The notes: generated from the letters alone by a model not told the origin. Shown: positions 44,488 through 54,636, counted from the stretch's first letter. The stretch: DNA of 64,000 nt from Phycisphaerae bacterium (GCA_041652575.1 JBAZHC010000003.1:124001-188000), one strand, 5' to 3'. Numbers and translations are program-made.

Positions 44488-46128
44488 ATGAGTTTAAGAA
44501 CGGGCCTGGCACAAATCAATACCTCCGTTGGGGATTTTGCCGGAAATATTGATAAAATAAAACAGATGTACGTCCGCGCAAAGGATGCGAACGTCGATTT
44601 GCTTATTTTCCCGGAATTAAGCGTTTGCGGCTATCCTCCCGAAGATTTATTGCTCAAAAAACACTTCCTCGCTGAAAACAAAAAAGCCGTCGAAAAAATC
44701 GCAAATGATTGCCCGGATATTACGATAATGACAGGGTTCGCCGAGGTCGATGACGGACTTTGCCACAATTCGCTCGCCGTCCTGCAATCGGGAAAAATTT
44801 TAAAAGTTTACCGAAAAGCCCTGCTTCCCAATTACGGCGTCTTTGACGAAAAAAGATATTTTTCCGCCGGTTCCGAGCCGGTTGTTGTAAAAATAAATAA
44901 TATATCCGTCGTTTGTACGATATGCGAGGACATCTGGGAGCTTCGCTGGCTCAAAGATTTCCTCTCTCCCGTTTCCGAGAAAAGTCTTATCGTTAATATC
45001 TCCGCTTCCCCGTTCCACGCGGGCAAAATCCATCAGAGATTAAGCCTCCTGCAGGACTGTGCAAAAATACTCAACTGCTCTGTCGCCTATTGCAACATCG
45101 TCGGCGGACAGGACGAACTCGTATTCGACGGCAGAAGCATTTTCGTTGACTCCGAAGGTAAACTTATCGCAAAAGCAAAGGCGTTTGAGGAAGATTTGCT
45201 TATCGCGGATTTGGAAGCCGGCGGGCATATAACATCCCAGTCGGTGCCGGTAAAGACTGATTATATCGAAGAGATTTATAAGGCCCTTGTGCTCGGCACA
45301 AAGGATTACATAAGAAAGAACGGTTTCAAAAAGGTTCTTATCGGCTTAAGCGGCGGAATAGATTCGGCCCTTACCGCGGTTATTGCGGTTGACGCTCTTG
45401 AGAAAGAAAATGTCATCGGCGTTACAATGCCGACAAGATTTAACGTTTCCGAAACGATAAACGACGCTGGAGTTATCGCGAAGAATCTCGGTATTGAATT
45501 TCATAACATCCCCATCGAGCCTGTGCTGGGAAGTTTCAACCAGGAACTTGCCAAAGTCTCCGGCTGGAGCGACAAAGGCCTTGCCTATGAAAATCTTCAG
45601 GCCAGAATCAGGGGCACAATCCTGATGTCGATGAGCAATCAGTTCGGCCATCTCGTTTTGACGACAGGTAACAAAAGCGAAACGGCCGTTGGCTACTCGA
45701 CTCTTTATGGCGATACCGCAGGCGGTTTTGCGGTAATAAAAGATGTGCCCAAAACAGTCGTCTATCAGTTAAGCGAATACGTAAATAAGCTGCACGGCCG
45801 GGAAATTATCCCGCAAAGCGTAATCAAGAGAATACCGACTGCCGAGCTTCGCTTCGACCAGAAAGACAGCGACTCGCTGCCTGAATATGATATTCTCGAC
45901 GGAATTTTAAAGGCTTATATCGAAGAAGAAAAATCGCTGCCTGAAATTATCAGTCAGGGTTTCGACGCTCAAATGGTATTAAAGGTTATTGGAATGGTTG
46001 ACAGAAATGAGTATAAACGGCGTCAGTGTCCGCCCGGCGTTAAAATCACGCCGAAAGCGTTCGGAAGAGACAGAAGAATGCCGATTACAAATCTTTATCG
46101 ACAGCAGATTCCAGGAAAAAATATTTAG
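44488..46128 (+). CDS. nadE: Glutamine-dependent NAD+ synthetase
   Basis: Last step of NAD synthesis, using glutamine as nitrogen donor. The N-terminal nitrilase-type amidase carries the triad E43, K110, C146 (FPELSV, YRKALLP, ICEDIW). The C-terminal synthetase has the PP-loop LSGGIDSALTA and TGNKSETAVGYSTLYGD. 546 aa. 35 bp after gltD and 22 bp before carB: the third glutamine-using enzyme in this operon. Confidence 0.95.
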   Translation: MSLRTGLAQINTSVGDFAGNIDKIKQMYVRAKDANVDLLIFPELSVCGYPPEDLLLKKHFLAENKKAVEKIANDCPDITIMTGFAEVDDGLCHNSLAVLQSGKILKVYRKALLPNYGVFDEKRYFSAGSEPVVVKINNISVVCTICEDIWELRWLKDFLSPVSEKSLIVNISASPFHAGKIHQRLSLLQDCAKILNCSVAYCNIVGGQDELVFDGRSIFVDSEGKLIAKAKAFEEDLLIADLEAGGHITSQSVPVKTDYIEEIYKALVLGTKDYIRKNGFKKVLIGLSGGIDSALTAVIAVDALEKENVIGVTMPTRFNVSETINDAGVIAKNLGIEFHNIPIEPVLGSFNQELAKVSGWSDKGLAYENLQARIRGTILMSMSNQFGHLVLTTGNKSETAVGYSTLYGDTAGGFAVIKDVPKTVVYQLSEYVNKLHGREIIPQSVIKRIPTAELRFDQKDSDSLPEYDILDGILKAYIEEEKSLPEIISQGFDAQMVLKVIGMVDRNEYKRRQCPPGVKITPKAFGRDRRMPITNLYRQQIPGKNI

Positions 46129-46150
46129 CTGACAGCACGGATATAAAAAA

Positions 46151-49100
46151 ATGCCCAAACGTACAGATATCCATAAAATAATGATAATAGGCTCCGGCCC
46201 TATAGTTATAGGCCAGGGCTGCGAGTTCGATTATTCCGGCGCACAGGCCTGCAAGGCCCTGAGAAAAGAAGGCTATCAGGTCATTCTGGTCAACAGCAAC
46301 CCTGCGACGATTATGACCGACCCGGAACTTGCCGACCGCACTTACATTGAGCCGATTACTCCGGAGATGATTGAGAAAATCATCCAGAAGGAAAAACCGG
46401 ATTGCATCCTGCCGACTCTCGGAGGCCAAACCGGACTCAACACCGCTGTCGCCCTCGCCGAAAGTGGCATCCTGAAAAAGTATAACGTAAAACTTATCGG
46501 CGCAAACCTTGCGACAATTAAAAAGGCCGAAGAACGGGACAAATTCAAAAAAATAATTATCGATATCGGCCTTGAAGTACCTAAAAGCGGCTACGTACAA
46601 ACGTGGGAACAGGCGCAGAAAATCGTCCAGCAAATCGGTTTCCCCGCCATTATCCGTCCTTCTTATACTCTCGGCGGAACAGGCGGAAACATCGCGTATA
46701 ACGCGGAGGAATATAAGGAGTTCATCCATTGGGGCCTGAGTTTAAGTCCAAAAAGCCAGGTTCTTGTCGAAGAATCCGTAATCGGCTGGAAAGAATACGA
46801 ACTCGAAGTAATGCGAGACAGAAAAGACAATGTCGTGATTGTCTGTTCGATAGAAAATCTCGACCCGATGGGCGTTCACACCGGCGACAGTATTACAGTT
46901 GCTCCCGCCCAGACTCTTACTGATAAAGAATACCAGACGATGCGCGATGCCGCCCTGAAAATTATCCGGGCCATCGGCGTCGAGACCGGCGGCTCGAATA
47001 TTCAGTTCGCCATCAATCCGGAAAATGGCAAGATGTATGTAATTGAAATGAACCCGCGTGTATCGAGAAGCTCCGCACTGGCTTCCAAGGCCACAGGTTT
47101 TCCGATTGCGAAAATCGCTTCCCTGCTGGCGGTCGGATATACTCTTGACGAGATACCGAACGACATAACCAAAAAGACGCCGGCCTGTTTTGAGCCGACG
47201 ATTGACTACTGCGTCGTCAAATGGCCGCGGTTTACATTTGAAAAGTTCCCCGCGACAAATTCAGAGCTTACCGTCCAGATGAAAAGTGTCGGCGAAGCTA
47301 TGGCTATCGGCAGAACATTCAAAGAAGCGTTTCAGAAAGCCATACGTTCTCTTGAAATAGACCGCTATTCACTCGACAGAAAACATATTGACTCGAAGAT
47401 TGATAATGAACGGCTGAAACAAATCCTGCGCAAGAGCCAATGGGACAAAATCTGGTATGTCGCCGAAGCCTTGCGAAGAAAATTCTCCATAGAGGAAATT
47501 TACAACTTCACAAAAATCGACCCATGGTTCCTGAACAATATCAGTCAAATTGTTAAGTTTGAAGACAAATTAAGCATAAAAAATCTTAAGCAGGCGAAAA
47601 AACTTGGCTTCAGCGATAAATACATCGCCTCGAAATTGAATATTCCCGAACCGCAGCTTAGAAAACAGCGGCTCGAAGCGGGAATTTCCGCCGTTTATAA
47701 GATGGTCGATACCTGCGGCGCCGAATTCGAGGCAAATACGCCCTACCTGTATTCTACTTATGAAGACCAGTGCGAGGCAAACCCGACGGCAAGGAAGAAA
47801 GTTATCATTCTCGGCGGCGGACCGAACAGAATCGGCCAGGGAATTGAATTCGATTACTGCTGCTGCCACGCGGCCTTTGCCTTAAAGGAAATCGGCATCG
47901 AATCCATAATGGTAAACTGCAACCCTGAAACTGTCAGTACCGATTACGACACATCCGACAGGCTGTATTTTGAGCCTTTGACTTTTGAAGATGTAATGAA
48001 CATCATCGACAAAGAAAAACCAGACGGCGTTATCGTCCAGTTCGGCGGTCAGACCCCTTTGAAACTTGCCAACGCCCTGTCGAAAGCCGGCGTAAAAATT
48101 ATCGGTACAAGTCCCGACAGCATCGATGCCGCTGAAGACAGAAAGCGTTTCAATAAAATAGTTGAAAAGCTCAAACTCAATCAGCCGCCCAGCGGAACCG
48201 CGATGAATTATCAGCAGACCGTCAAAATCGCCAAAAAGCTCGGCTACCCCCTGCTTGTCAGACCATCTTTCGTTCTCGGCGGAAGAGCAATGCAAATTGT
48301 TTATGACGAAACGGAACTACAGGCCTGCGTTGAAAGAGCTATCGCGGTTTCAGAAGAGCACCCGATTCTTATTGATAAATTCCTCGACGATGCTGCCGAA
48401 CTCGACGTTGATGCAATCAGCGACGGCAAAATCGTCGTCATCGGCGGAGTTATGGAACACATCGAAGAGGCCGGCATACATTCAGGCGATAGTGCCTGTT
48501 CTCTGCCGCCGTTTTCGCTAAATCAGGATTTAATTAAGGAAATCAAACGTCAGACAAAGCTGCTCGCGCTCGAACTGAAAGTAAAAGGCCTGATGAACGT
48601 TCAATTCGCCGTAAAGGACGACAAGATTTACATACTCGAGGTCAATCCGAGAGCTTCAAGAACAATTCCATTTGTCAGCAAGGCCATCGGCGTTCCTCTC
48701 GCCAAACTTGCCGCCAAGGTAATGGCAGGCAAAACGCTCGAAGAACTCGGATTCACAGAAGAAACGCACCGGAGTCATTTCTCCGTCAAGGAAGCTGTCT
48801 TTCCGTTCCTGAAATTCCCCGGCTGCGACACTCTGCTTGGCCCGGAGATGCTTTCTACCGGCGAGGTAATGGGGCTCAGCGACGATTTTGGTATTTCTTA
48901 CGCCAAGTCGCAGATTGCTTCCGGCAATTCTCTGCCGACGAGCGGAAATATCTTTATAAGCGTTAAAGACGCCGACAAAGCCAAAGGCGTTGAAATAGCG
49001 AAAAAGCTTCACCAGATGGGCTTTAAGCTTTTCGCCACGAAAGGCACCTGTATCGAGCTGATTAAGAACAATGTGCCGTCGGAGTTCGTACTCAAAATGA

Positions 49101-49336
49101 ATGAAGGCAGGCCGAACATCGTCGATTTGATTATAAACAATCAGGTCGCCCTGATTATAAATACGACTGTCGGCAAGCAGACTATAAAGGATTCGTTCCT
49201 GATAAGACGAACCGCTCTCGACCGCAACGTGCCTTACACCACGACAATCAGGGGCGCTTCAGCGGTTACAAGAGCGCTCGAATCGATGAAGCAGAAAAAA
49301 ACCGAAGTAAAACCAATACAATTGTATTACAGATAA
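46151..49336 (+). CDS. carB: Carbamoyl-phosphate synthase, large subunit
   Basis: 1061 aa with two ATP-grasp halves. First half: IIGSGPIVIGQGCEFDYSG and PTLGGQTGLNTAVALAE. Second half: ILGGGPNRIGQGIEFDYCC and VQFGGQTPLKLANAL. The allosteric MGS-like domain covers the C-terminal 150 residues. It makes carbamoyl phosphate for pyrimidines and arginine. carB precedes carA, the reverse of the common carAB order. Confidence 0.96.
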   Translation: MPKRTDIHKIMIIGSGPIVIGQGCEFDYSGAQACKALRKEGYQVILVNSNPATIMTDPELADRTYIEPITPEMIEKIIQKEKPDCILPTLGGQTGLNTAVALAESGILKKYNVKLIGANLATIKKAEERDKFKKIIIDIGLEVPKSGYVQTWEQAQKIVQQIGFPAIIRPSYTLGGTGGNIAYNAEEYKEFIHWGLSLSPKSQVLVEESVIGWKEYELEVMRDRKDNVVIVCSIENLDPMGVHTGDSITVAPAQTLTDKEYQTMRDAALKIIRAIGVETGGSNIQFAINPENGKMYVIEMNPRVSRSSALASKATGFPIAKIASLLAVGYTLDEIPNDITKKTPACFEPTIDYCVVKWPRFTFEKFPATNSELTVQMKSVGEAMAIGRTFKEAFQKAIRSLEIDRYSLDRKHIDSKIDNERLKQILRKSQWDKIWYVAEALRRKFSIEEIYNFTKIDPWFLNNISQIVKFEDKLSIKNLKQAKKLGFSDKYIASKLNIPEPQLRKQRLEAGISAVYKMVDTCGAEFEANTPYLYSTYEDQCEANPTARKKVIILGGGPNRIGQGIEFDYCCCHAAFALKEIGIESIMVNCNPETVSTDYDTSDRLYFEPLTFEDVMNIIDKEKPDGVIVQFGGQTPLKLANALSKAGVKIIGTSPDSIDAAEDRKRFNKIVEKLKLNQPPSGTAMNYQQTVKIAKKLGYPLLVRPSFVLGGRAMQIVYDETELQACVERAIAVSEEHPILIDKFLDDAAELDVDAISDGKIVVIGGVMEHIEEAGIHSGDSACSLPPFSLNQDLIKEIKRQTKLLALELKVKGLMNVQFAVKDDKIYILEVNPRASRTIPFVSKAIGVPLAKLAAKVMAGKTLEELGFTEETHRSHFSVKEAVFPFLKFPGCDTLLGPEMLSTGEVMGLSDDFGISYAKSQIASGNSLPTSGNIFISVKDADKAKGVEIAKKLHQMGFKLFATKGTCIELIKNNVPSEFVLKMNEGRPNIVDLIINNQVALIINTTVGKQTIKDSFLIRRTALDRNVPYTTTIRGASAVTRALESMKQKKTEVKPIQLYYR

Positions 49337-49346
49337 AGGAAATAAA

Positions 49347-50462
49347 GTGAAAGGCATATTACTGCTCGAAGATGGAACATGTTTCAAAGGCTCAGGTTTT
49401 GGAGCCCAGGGCAGAAAATGCGGAGAAGTTGTATTCAATACCGCCATGAGCGGCTATCAGGAAATTCTCACAGACCCGTCTTATCACGAACAGATTATTA
49501 CTATGACCTATCCTTTAATAGGTAATTACGGCACAAATTCGCTGGACGTTGAGGCCGAAAAGCTTTATCTGAGCGGCTTTATCGTAAAGGAAAATTGTTC
49601 CTTCCCGAGCAATTGGAGAAATACAATTTCGCTCGATGATTATCTTAAAAAACATAAAGTTCCCGCAATCGAAGATATCGATACAAGAAAATTAGTTATG
49701 CTCCTCCGCCAAACAGGCTCGATGAAAGGAATTATCTGTACAGACGGCACAACTATCAAAAATCTGAAAGACGAACTTGATAAATACCCTGGCCTTGTCA
49801 ACAGAGACATCGTCAAGAACGTCTGCGTCAGGAAAAGCTATACCTGGGACAAACCAGTTGAAGACGAATTCGGAATATTACATAAAGCCGAGACGAAATA
49901 TAACGTAGTCGCTTTCGATTATGGCATTAAGCAGAACATTCTTCGGCTGCTCGTCTCGCATGGCTGCAAAGTTACAGTCGTCCCGGCAAGTACGACCGCA
50001 CAGGAGGTTCTTAGACTAAAACCGGATGGTGTATTTTTAAGCAACGGCCCCGGCGACCCCGGCCCTATAAGCTACGCCATTGATACGATTCATAAACTGC
50101 TCGGCAAGGTTCCCATTTTCGGAATCTGTCTCGGCCATCAGCTTCTCGGCCTGGCCCTGGGCGGAAAAAGTTATAAACTGAAATTCGGTCACCACGGCTC
50201 AAATCATCCGGTCAAAAATCTCATTACGGAAAAGATTGAAATCACCAGTCAGAACCACGGTTTTTGCATCGACCCCGATTCTCTGCTCGACAAAGATATA
50301 CAGATTACGCATATGAATCTGAACGATAATACGCTCGAAGGTTTCCGCTGTAAAAAGGTGCCGGCTTTTGCCGTTCAGTATCACCCCGAAGCATCCCCCG
50401 GCCCCCACGATTCAAACTATCTGTTCGACGATTTTATCGAAATGATGGAAAAAGCAAAATAA
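49347..50462 (+). CDS. carA: Carbamoyl-phosphate synthase, small (glutaminase) subunit
   Basis: 371 aa. The class I amidotransferase nucleophile is in IFGICLGHQLLGLALGG, and the His/Glu pair is in YHPEASPGPHDS. It hydrolyses glutamine and channels ammonia to CarB. GTG start with AAGGAAA upstream, 10 bp after carB. Last gene of the gltB-gltD-nadE-carB-carA cluster. Confidence 0.95.
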   Translation: MKGILLLEDGTCFKGSGFGAQGRKCGEVVFNTAMSGYQEILTDPSYHEQIITMTYPLIGNYGTNSLDVEAEKLYLSGFIVKENCSFPSNWRNTISLDDYLKKHKVPAIEDIDTRKLVMLLRQTGSMKGIICTDGTTIKNLKDELDKYPGLVNRDIVKNVCVRKSYTWDKPVEDEFGILHKAETKYNVVAFDYGIKQNILRLLVSHGCKVTVVPASTTAQEVLRLKPDGVFLSNGPGDPGPISYAIDTIHKLLGKVPIFGICLGHQLLGLALGGKSYKLKFGHHGSNHPVKNLITEKIEITSQNHGFCIDPDSLLDKDIQITHMNLNDNTLEGFRCKKVPAFAVQYHPEASPGPHDSNYLFDDFIEMMEKAK

Positions 50463-50502
50463 TCTTAGCCTTTTCAGGCCAAACAGCCTGCAGAATATTT
50501 AT

Positions 50503-50530
50503 TTGATATTTTATTAATGCAGGATACAAT
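50503..50530 (+). promoter_or_regulatory. Candidate sigma-70 promoter after carA
   Basis: TTGATA, 16 bp, TACAAT, 31 bp upstream of the ATG at 50562. Fits the secreted protein gene that follows. Confidence 0.5.
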
Positions 50531-50561
50531 ATTCGTATAATAACTTTTGAAGGAGAGCGAA

Positions 50562-51626
50562 ATGAAAAAGGCCATTATTTGTGCTATATTTTTCTTCCTT
50601 GGTTTTCCTGCCTATGCAATTGATTACAACGATTTTCCGCCAGAACTCCGGCAGATGCTTGATAAAAATATCAGCAGAATTGAACCCAACCAAATATGCA
50701 TAGCCGGCCGTGTAACCTTCAGCGATGGCGTAAGCATCAACAGCGGCAAAGACCTAAAAATAAATCTTCTTAGAGGCATTGATATGCCTTTATGGGTCTA
50801 TGAAGATGGCATGTTTATGATGGATAAGCCTTACAAATATGATTCTGATGCTCCATGGAAAATTTCAATCAATGCTTTTGGATACGAACCTGTTAATTCG
50901 ACTATTGCGATCCCTAAAGGAAAAATATTTTATATCGAATATATCCTTGCCAAACCGCCGCCTGAAAAACTATCGACCATCACGGGAACTATCGTTAATG
51001 AAAACAATGAACCCTTGCAAGATGTTCATATCAGTCTGTCGTTCCCTAATTCCTCTCACGGAACCGGCGAAGAACCCGGTAGAGAGACAATTACAGGATC
51101 CGACGGCCGATATTTATTTGATTATCTTTCTTCCGGAGAACATAAAATTTTTATTAGCGTCATTGGTTATGCATCTAATATTGAGTTTTTCAAATTGCCC
51201 CCCGGCCGGACCATTACAAAGGATTTTAAACTCTCGAAAAATCTCAGGATTGTTATAGATTATGTTTATCAGGACAACAACTCCACTGATTTTAAAGATG
51301 CAAATCTTCAAACATTTACGATAGAATGGCCAAATGGGTGCGAAATGGATTTTTCCGAAGGCCAAACAATTAACATGGCCAATGTAACTAAGCCTGATAT
51401 CTATTTAAGGCAGGAATTTGATTCATTAAAATTTGAAGTTCATTATGCCAATGGCAAGAATGGTTTTTTCGATTTGGGGCCTCTGGACTTTGATTCTGTT
51501 GAAAACGCTCCAAAGTCGAATTACAGTTTAATAACTGTGCCCTGTGAAATCGGACATGTTTATGCCGTTCGAACATACGAAGGCAAATACGCAAAGTTTA
51601 TAGTGGAAGATATTCTGCAGGAGTAA
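50562..51626 (+). CDS. Exported protein with carboxypeptidase regulatory-like domain
   Basis: 354 aa. Signal peptide MKKAIICAIFFFLGFPAYA. Residues about 130-230 form a Ser/Thr-rich regulatory-like Ig fold: STITGTIVNENNEPLQDVHI, GSDGRYLFDYLSSGEHKIFI, FKLSKNL. This domain type is common as a sugar- or protein-binding spacer in secreted planctomycete proteins. No catalytic motif. The start is the ATG with AAGGAGAG upstream, five codons inside the longest frame. Confidence 0.75.
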   Translation: MKKAIICAIFFFLGFPAYAIDYNDFPPELRQMLDKNISRIEPNQICIAGRVTFSDGVSINSGKDLKINLLRGIDMPLWVYEDGMFMMDKPYKYDSDAPWKISINAFGYEPVNSTIAIPKGKIFYIEYILAKPPPEKLSTITGTIVNENNEPLQDVHISLSFPNSSHGTGEEPGRETITGSDGRYLFDYLSSGEHKIFISVIGYASNIEFFKLPPGRTITKDFKLSKNLRIVIDYVYQDNNSTDFKDANLQTFTIEWPNGCEMDFSEGQTINMANVTKPDIYLRQEFDSLKFEVHYANGKNGFFDLGPLDFDSVENAPKSNYSLITVPCEIGHVYAVRTYEGKYAKFIVEDILQE

Positions 51627-51674
51627 ATATCTTCACCAAAGGCGATACTTCGATAATTTTAGTTTTTGATATTT

Positions 51675-54095
51675 TTATTGCAATTTCTCATACGGCCACA
51701 TCTCGATTCCGCCGTCGAGAACTTTAACATCCTTAAAGCCATGATGTTTCAATATAATCGCCGCCTCGTAGCCTCTTAGCGAATAATTACAAAACGCCAC
51801 AATCGGTCTTTCCTTATCAAGCTCGACGAACCGTGACCGCAGCGAAGCCAGCGGAATAAATACCGAACCGTTCAGCCTCTGCTGCCTGTATTCCGACGGC
51901 GTCCTTACATCCAGCAGCACAAAATCCTTCTTGTCCTGTATCATATTCCAGACATCCCGCGGATTTATGCCGTCCATCAGGCCGTCGAGTTTATTTCTGG
52001 CGACATTGGCCGCCGTAATAATATTGTCAATCACCGGCGCATAAGGCGGAGCATAGCACAAATCAAGATTCGAAATCTGCTCGACCGTCATCTTGCCCGC
52101 AATCGCAGTCGCCGCGACATCGATTCGCTTATCGGTATTGCCCGGGCCTATCGCCTGTGCGCCGAGAAGTCTTCGGCTGTTTTTATCGACAACAAGTTTC
52201 ATCATCACCATCGCGGCCCCCGGCACAAAATGCTCCCTGTCCGGCGCCGGAACAAGAACCGAAACGACATCAAACCCGTCCCGTTTTGCCATAAATTCCG
52301 TCAGTCCCGTAACCGCGACGTTATAATCAAACACCTTGCACGCCACGGTCCCGAGAATCGGGCCGAACATATCGTTTCCGCCGCATATATTTGTCGCCGC
52401 AACTCTGCCCTGTTTGTTGGCAGTCGAGCCTAAAGGCACATAACTTGGCTTTTGCGTAATCATATCGATATTCTCAACGCAATCGCCCGCCGCGTAAACA
52501 TCCGTATCGGATGTCTGCATTTTCGGATTAACCTTTATCGCGCCGGTCGTGCCGATTTCAAGACCCGCCTGCCGTGCCAGACTTACTTTAGGCTTATTAC
52601 CTACCGCGATTATCACAAGGTCCGCAGGATACGCGCCCTTATCCGTTACTACGCACTCGACAGTATCCGCGCCGTTAAATTTTATTACCTGCGTATCGCT
52701 TAGAACTCTCACGCCGTGCGATTCGAGCTGATTTTCAATAAGCATCGCCAACTCCGCGTCGAGCAGCCGGAATATCTGCGGCAATTTTTCAACTATCGTT
52801 ACCCTGCATCCTTTTTTAACGAGGGCTTCCGTCATTTCAATTCCGATAAGACCGCCGCCGACAATAACGACGTCGCGTGCCTTGCCCCTGTCAAGAGCGG
52901 CTTTTATTCCCTCGGCGTCCGTAACGCCGTGCAGCGTAAAAATATTTCCGAGTTTAATTCCTTCAATCTCCGGCTTAACCGGCTCCGAACCGGTCGCAAG
53001 TACGAGTTTATCGTAATCCAGCACCGACTTGGCATTATCGACTAAATGTTTTACACGAACCTGTTTTTTCTTACGGTCGATTTCAATCGCTTCGGTCTGA
53101 TTCATAAGATGAACGTTCTTAACCTGCTGGAAGAATATCGGGTCGCGCACGACGCCCGCCGGCGAGCTCATCAGTTCGTTCTGGTCCTTGACGGTCCCGC
53201 CGATATAATAAGGCAGTCCGCAGCCCGCGTAAGATAGCAACCTGCCCTTTTCGATAATCGTTACATCAGCGTCAGGGTCGAGCCGCATAACCTTCGCCGC
53301 GACTTTCGGCCCCGCCGCCACTCCGCCAATTATCACTACCTTCATTGGCTTTTTCATCTTTGTATCTCCCGTGATTTGTTCCGCTGCCGTTTGTGCCGCA
53401 GCTTTAAGACTTATTACAATTTCCGTCCCGCCAAGATGCGATTTCTCGATATGTACATTCCCGCCCGCCGCGTCGATTATCGCCTTTACAAAAGCAAGCC
53501 CAAGTCCCGTACCCGGCCGGGACGAGTCGCGGGCTCCTGCCGTCCTGAAAAAAGGCTGAAAAACTTTTTCATAATTCTCTTCTGAAATTCCAATCCCCGA
53601 ATCGGCGATTCTTATCTCGTATGCGTCCGCGGTCTTGTCGTACAAAAGAAGCGTTTCAATCCTGCCGTTGTCAGGCGTGTATTTTATCGCGTTTGAAAGC
53701 AATGCTTCGATAGCTTCGGTTATCGCCGCTTCATTACCGGCCGACCACGCCGGCTCAGCGTCTATCTTTGCCGTAAGGGTAATATTGTGTCTGCTCGCCT
53801 GCTGGGTATAAGCGGCCGATTCTTTGCGGAGAATTGCTGAAAGCTCGACCTGTCCTTTCAACGATGCGGGGTCGTTAACGGCCCTCGATATTACAAGGAG
53901 CCTCTGCGCGGTAAGCAGAGATTCGTCGCAGCGTCCGATTGCCCGCTGCAAAAGGTCTTTCTGCTTGGCCGTAACAGGCCCGGCAAATTCGCCCAAAAGT
54001 GTCTCAAGGATTGTACTTATGGATGCAATCGGCCCTTTAAGCTGATGCGCTACGAGAGAGGCGAACTTCAAAGGGTCTGATATGATATTCTTCAT
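51675..54095 (-). CDS. Histidine kinase core fused to CoA-disulfide-reductase-like flavoprotein and rhodanese
   Basis: 806 aa, one frame. Residues 1-235: HisKA with phospho-acceptor H17 (LVAHQLKGPIAS), then HATPase with N box (LLSNAIKY, N135), G1 DSGIGI and G2 GTGLGLAFVKAI. Residues about 251-690: FAD/NAD oxidoreductase of the CoA-disulfide/NADH oxidase class, VVIIGGVAAG, active Cys292 in SYAGCGLPYYIGG, VVIVGGGLIGIEM, VYAAGDC. Residues about 705-806: rhodanese with Cys769 (CNYSLRG). The CoADR-rhodanese part matches a known family; the kinase in front of it is unusual. The kinase has no sensor or receiver of its own. An internal ATG at codon 247 has GGGAGA upstream, so a separate flavoprotein may also be made. 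Confidence 0.85.
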   Translation of the reverse strand: MKNIISDPLKFASLVAHQLKGPIASISTILETLLGEFAGPVTAKQKDLLQRAIGRCDESLLTAQRLLVISRAVNDPASLKGQVELSAILRKESAAYTQQASRHNITLTAKIDAEPAWSAGNEAAITEAIEALLSNAIKYTPDNGRIETLLLYDKTADAYEIRIADSGIGISEENYEKVFQPFFRTAGARDSSRPGTGLGLAFVKAIIDAAGGNVHIEKSHLGGTEIVISLKAAAQTAAEQITGDTKMKKPMKVVIIGGVAAGPKVAAKVMRLDPDADVTIIEKGRLLSYAGCGLPYYIGGTVKDQNELMSSPAGVVRDPIFFQQVKNVHLMNQTEAIEIDRKKKQVRVKHLVDNAKSVLDYDKLVLATGSEPVKPEIEGIKLGNIFTLHGVTDAEGIKAALDRGKARDVVIVGGGLIGIEMTEALVKKGCRVTIVEKLPQIFRLLDAELAMLIENQLESHGVRVLSDTQVIKFNGADTVECVVTDKGAYPADLVIIAVGNKPKVSLARQAGLEIGTTGAIKVNPKMQTSDTDVYAAGDCVENIDMITQKPSYVPLGSTANKQGRVAATNICGGNDMFGPILGTVACKVFDYNVAVTGLTEFMAKRDGFDVVSVLVPAPDREHFVPGAAMVMMKLVVDKNSRRLLGAQAIGPGNTDKRIDVAATAIAGKMTVEQISNLDLCYAPPYAPVIDNIITAANVARNKLDGLMDGINPRDVWNMIQDKKDFVLLDVRTPSEYRQQRLNGSVFIPLASLRSRFVELDKERPIVAFCNYSLRGYEAAIILKHHGFKDVKVLDGGIEMWPYEKLQ

Positions 54096-54103
54096 GAAAT
54101 ACT

Positions 54104-54131
54104 ATTTTACATTGTATTTATGAAATTTCAA
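54104..54131 (-). promoter_or_regulatory. Candidate promoter placing +1 at the fusion gene start codon
   Basis: On the minus strand TTGAAA, 16 bp, TAAAAT, then 8 bases to the ATG at 54095; no Shine-Dalgarno. Suggests a leaderless transcript. Confidence 0.45.
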
Positions 54132-54209
54132 ACATGATTTTTATGTTGCCCTAATCATCGACAACTCTTTAACCCCCGGACCTTTACCCGCCTTGGCGGC
54201 AATCTCGTC

Positions 54210-54338
<129 letters not shown>

Positions 54339-54402
54339 CTATTAAAACGATTAAAATTATCCTGCCATTATGCTAATAATTTCAACCCCGTTTAGATATA
54401 TT

Positions 54403-54636
54403 TTAAGCATTGAGTTTATCAACTACAAGACTTAACGCGGCATCGAAATCATTTACTATCATTGATCCGGGAATCCTCAGTGTCTTGAAACCAAGATTTT
54501 TAAGTTTGTCAGTTATTATATTATCTTTTTGTTTGGCTTTTGGAGACCGGTGGTGTTTAGTAGAATCACAAAAAATGGCCAAACGGCAATCAGGAAAATA
54601 AAAATCAGCTTCTGTGAGCAATGTTTTATCTTTCAA
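54403..54636 (-). pseudogene. Truncated DUF559/Vsr-like endonuclease
   Basis: 77 codons from a TTG directly after a TAG. EADFYFPDCRLAIFCDSTKHH and GFKTLRIPGSMI match the PD-(D/E)xK core of DUF559/very-short-patch-repair-like proteins, but the N-terminal third is missing and the usual E-V-D-G reads F-C-D-S. Most likely a decayed fragment. Confidence 0.55.

Noticed and set aside
54403..54636. Endonuclease fragment as an intact restriction or repair gene
   Set aside because: The N-terminal third is missing, a stop directly precedes the frame, and a catalytic-region residue is altered.
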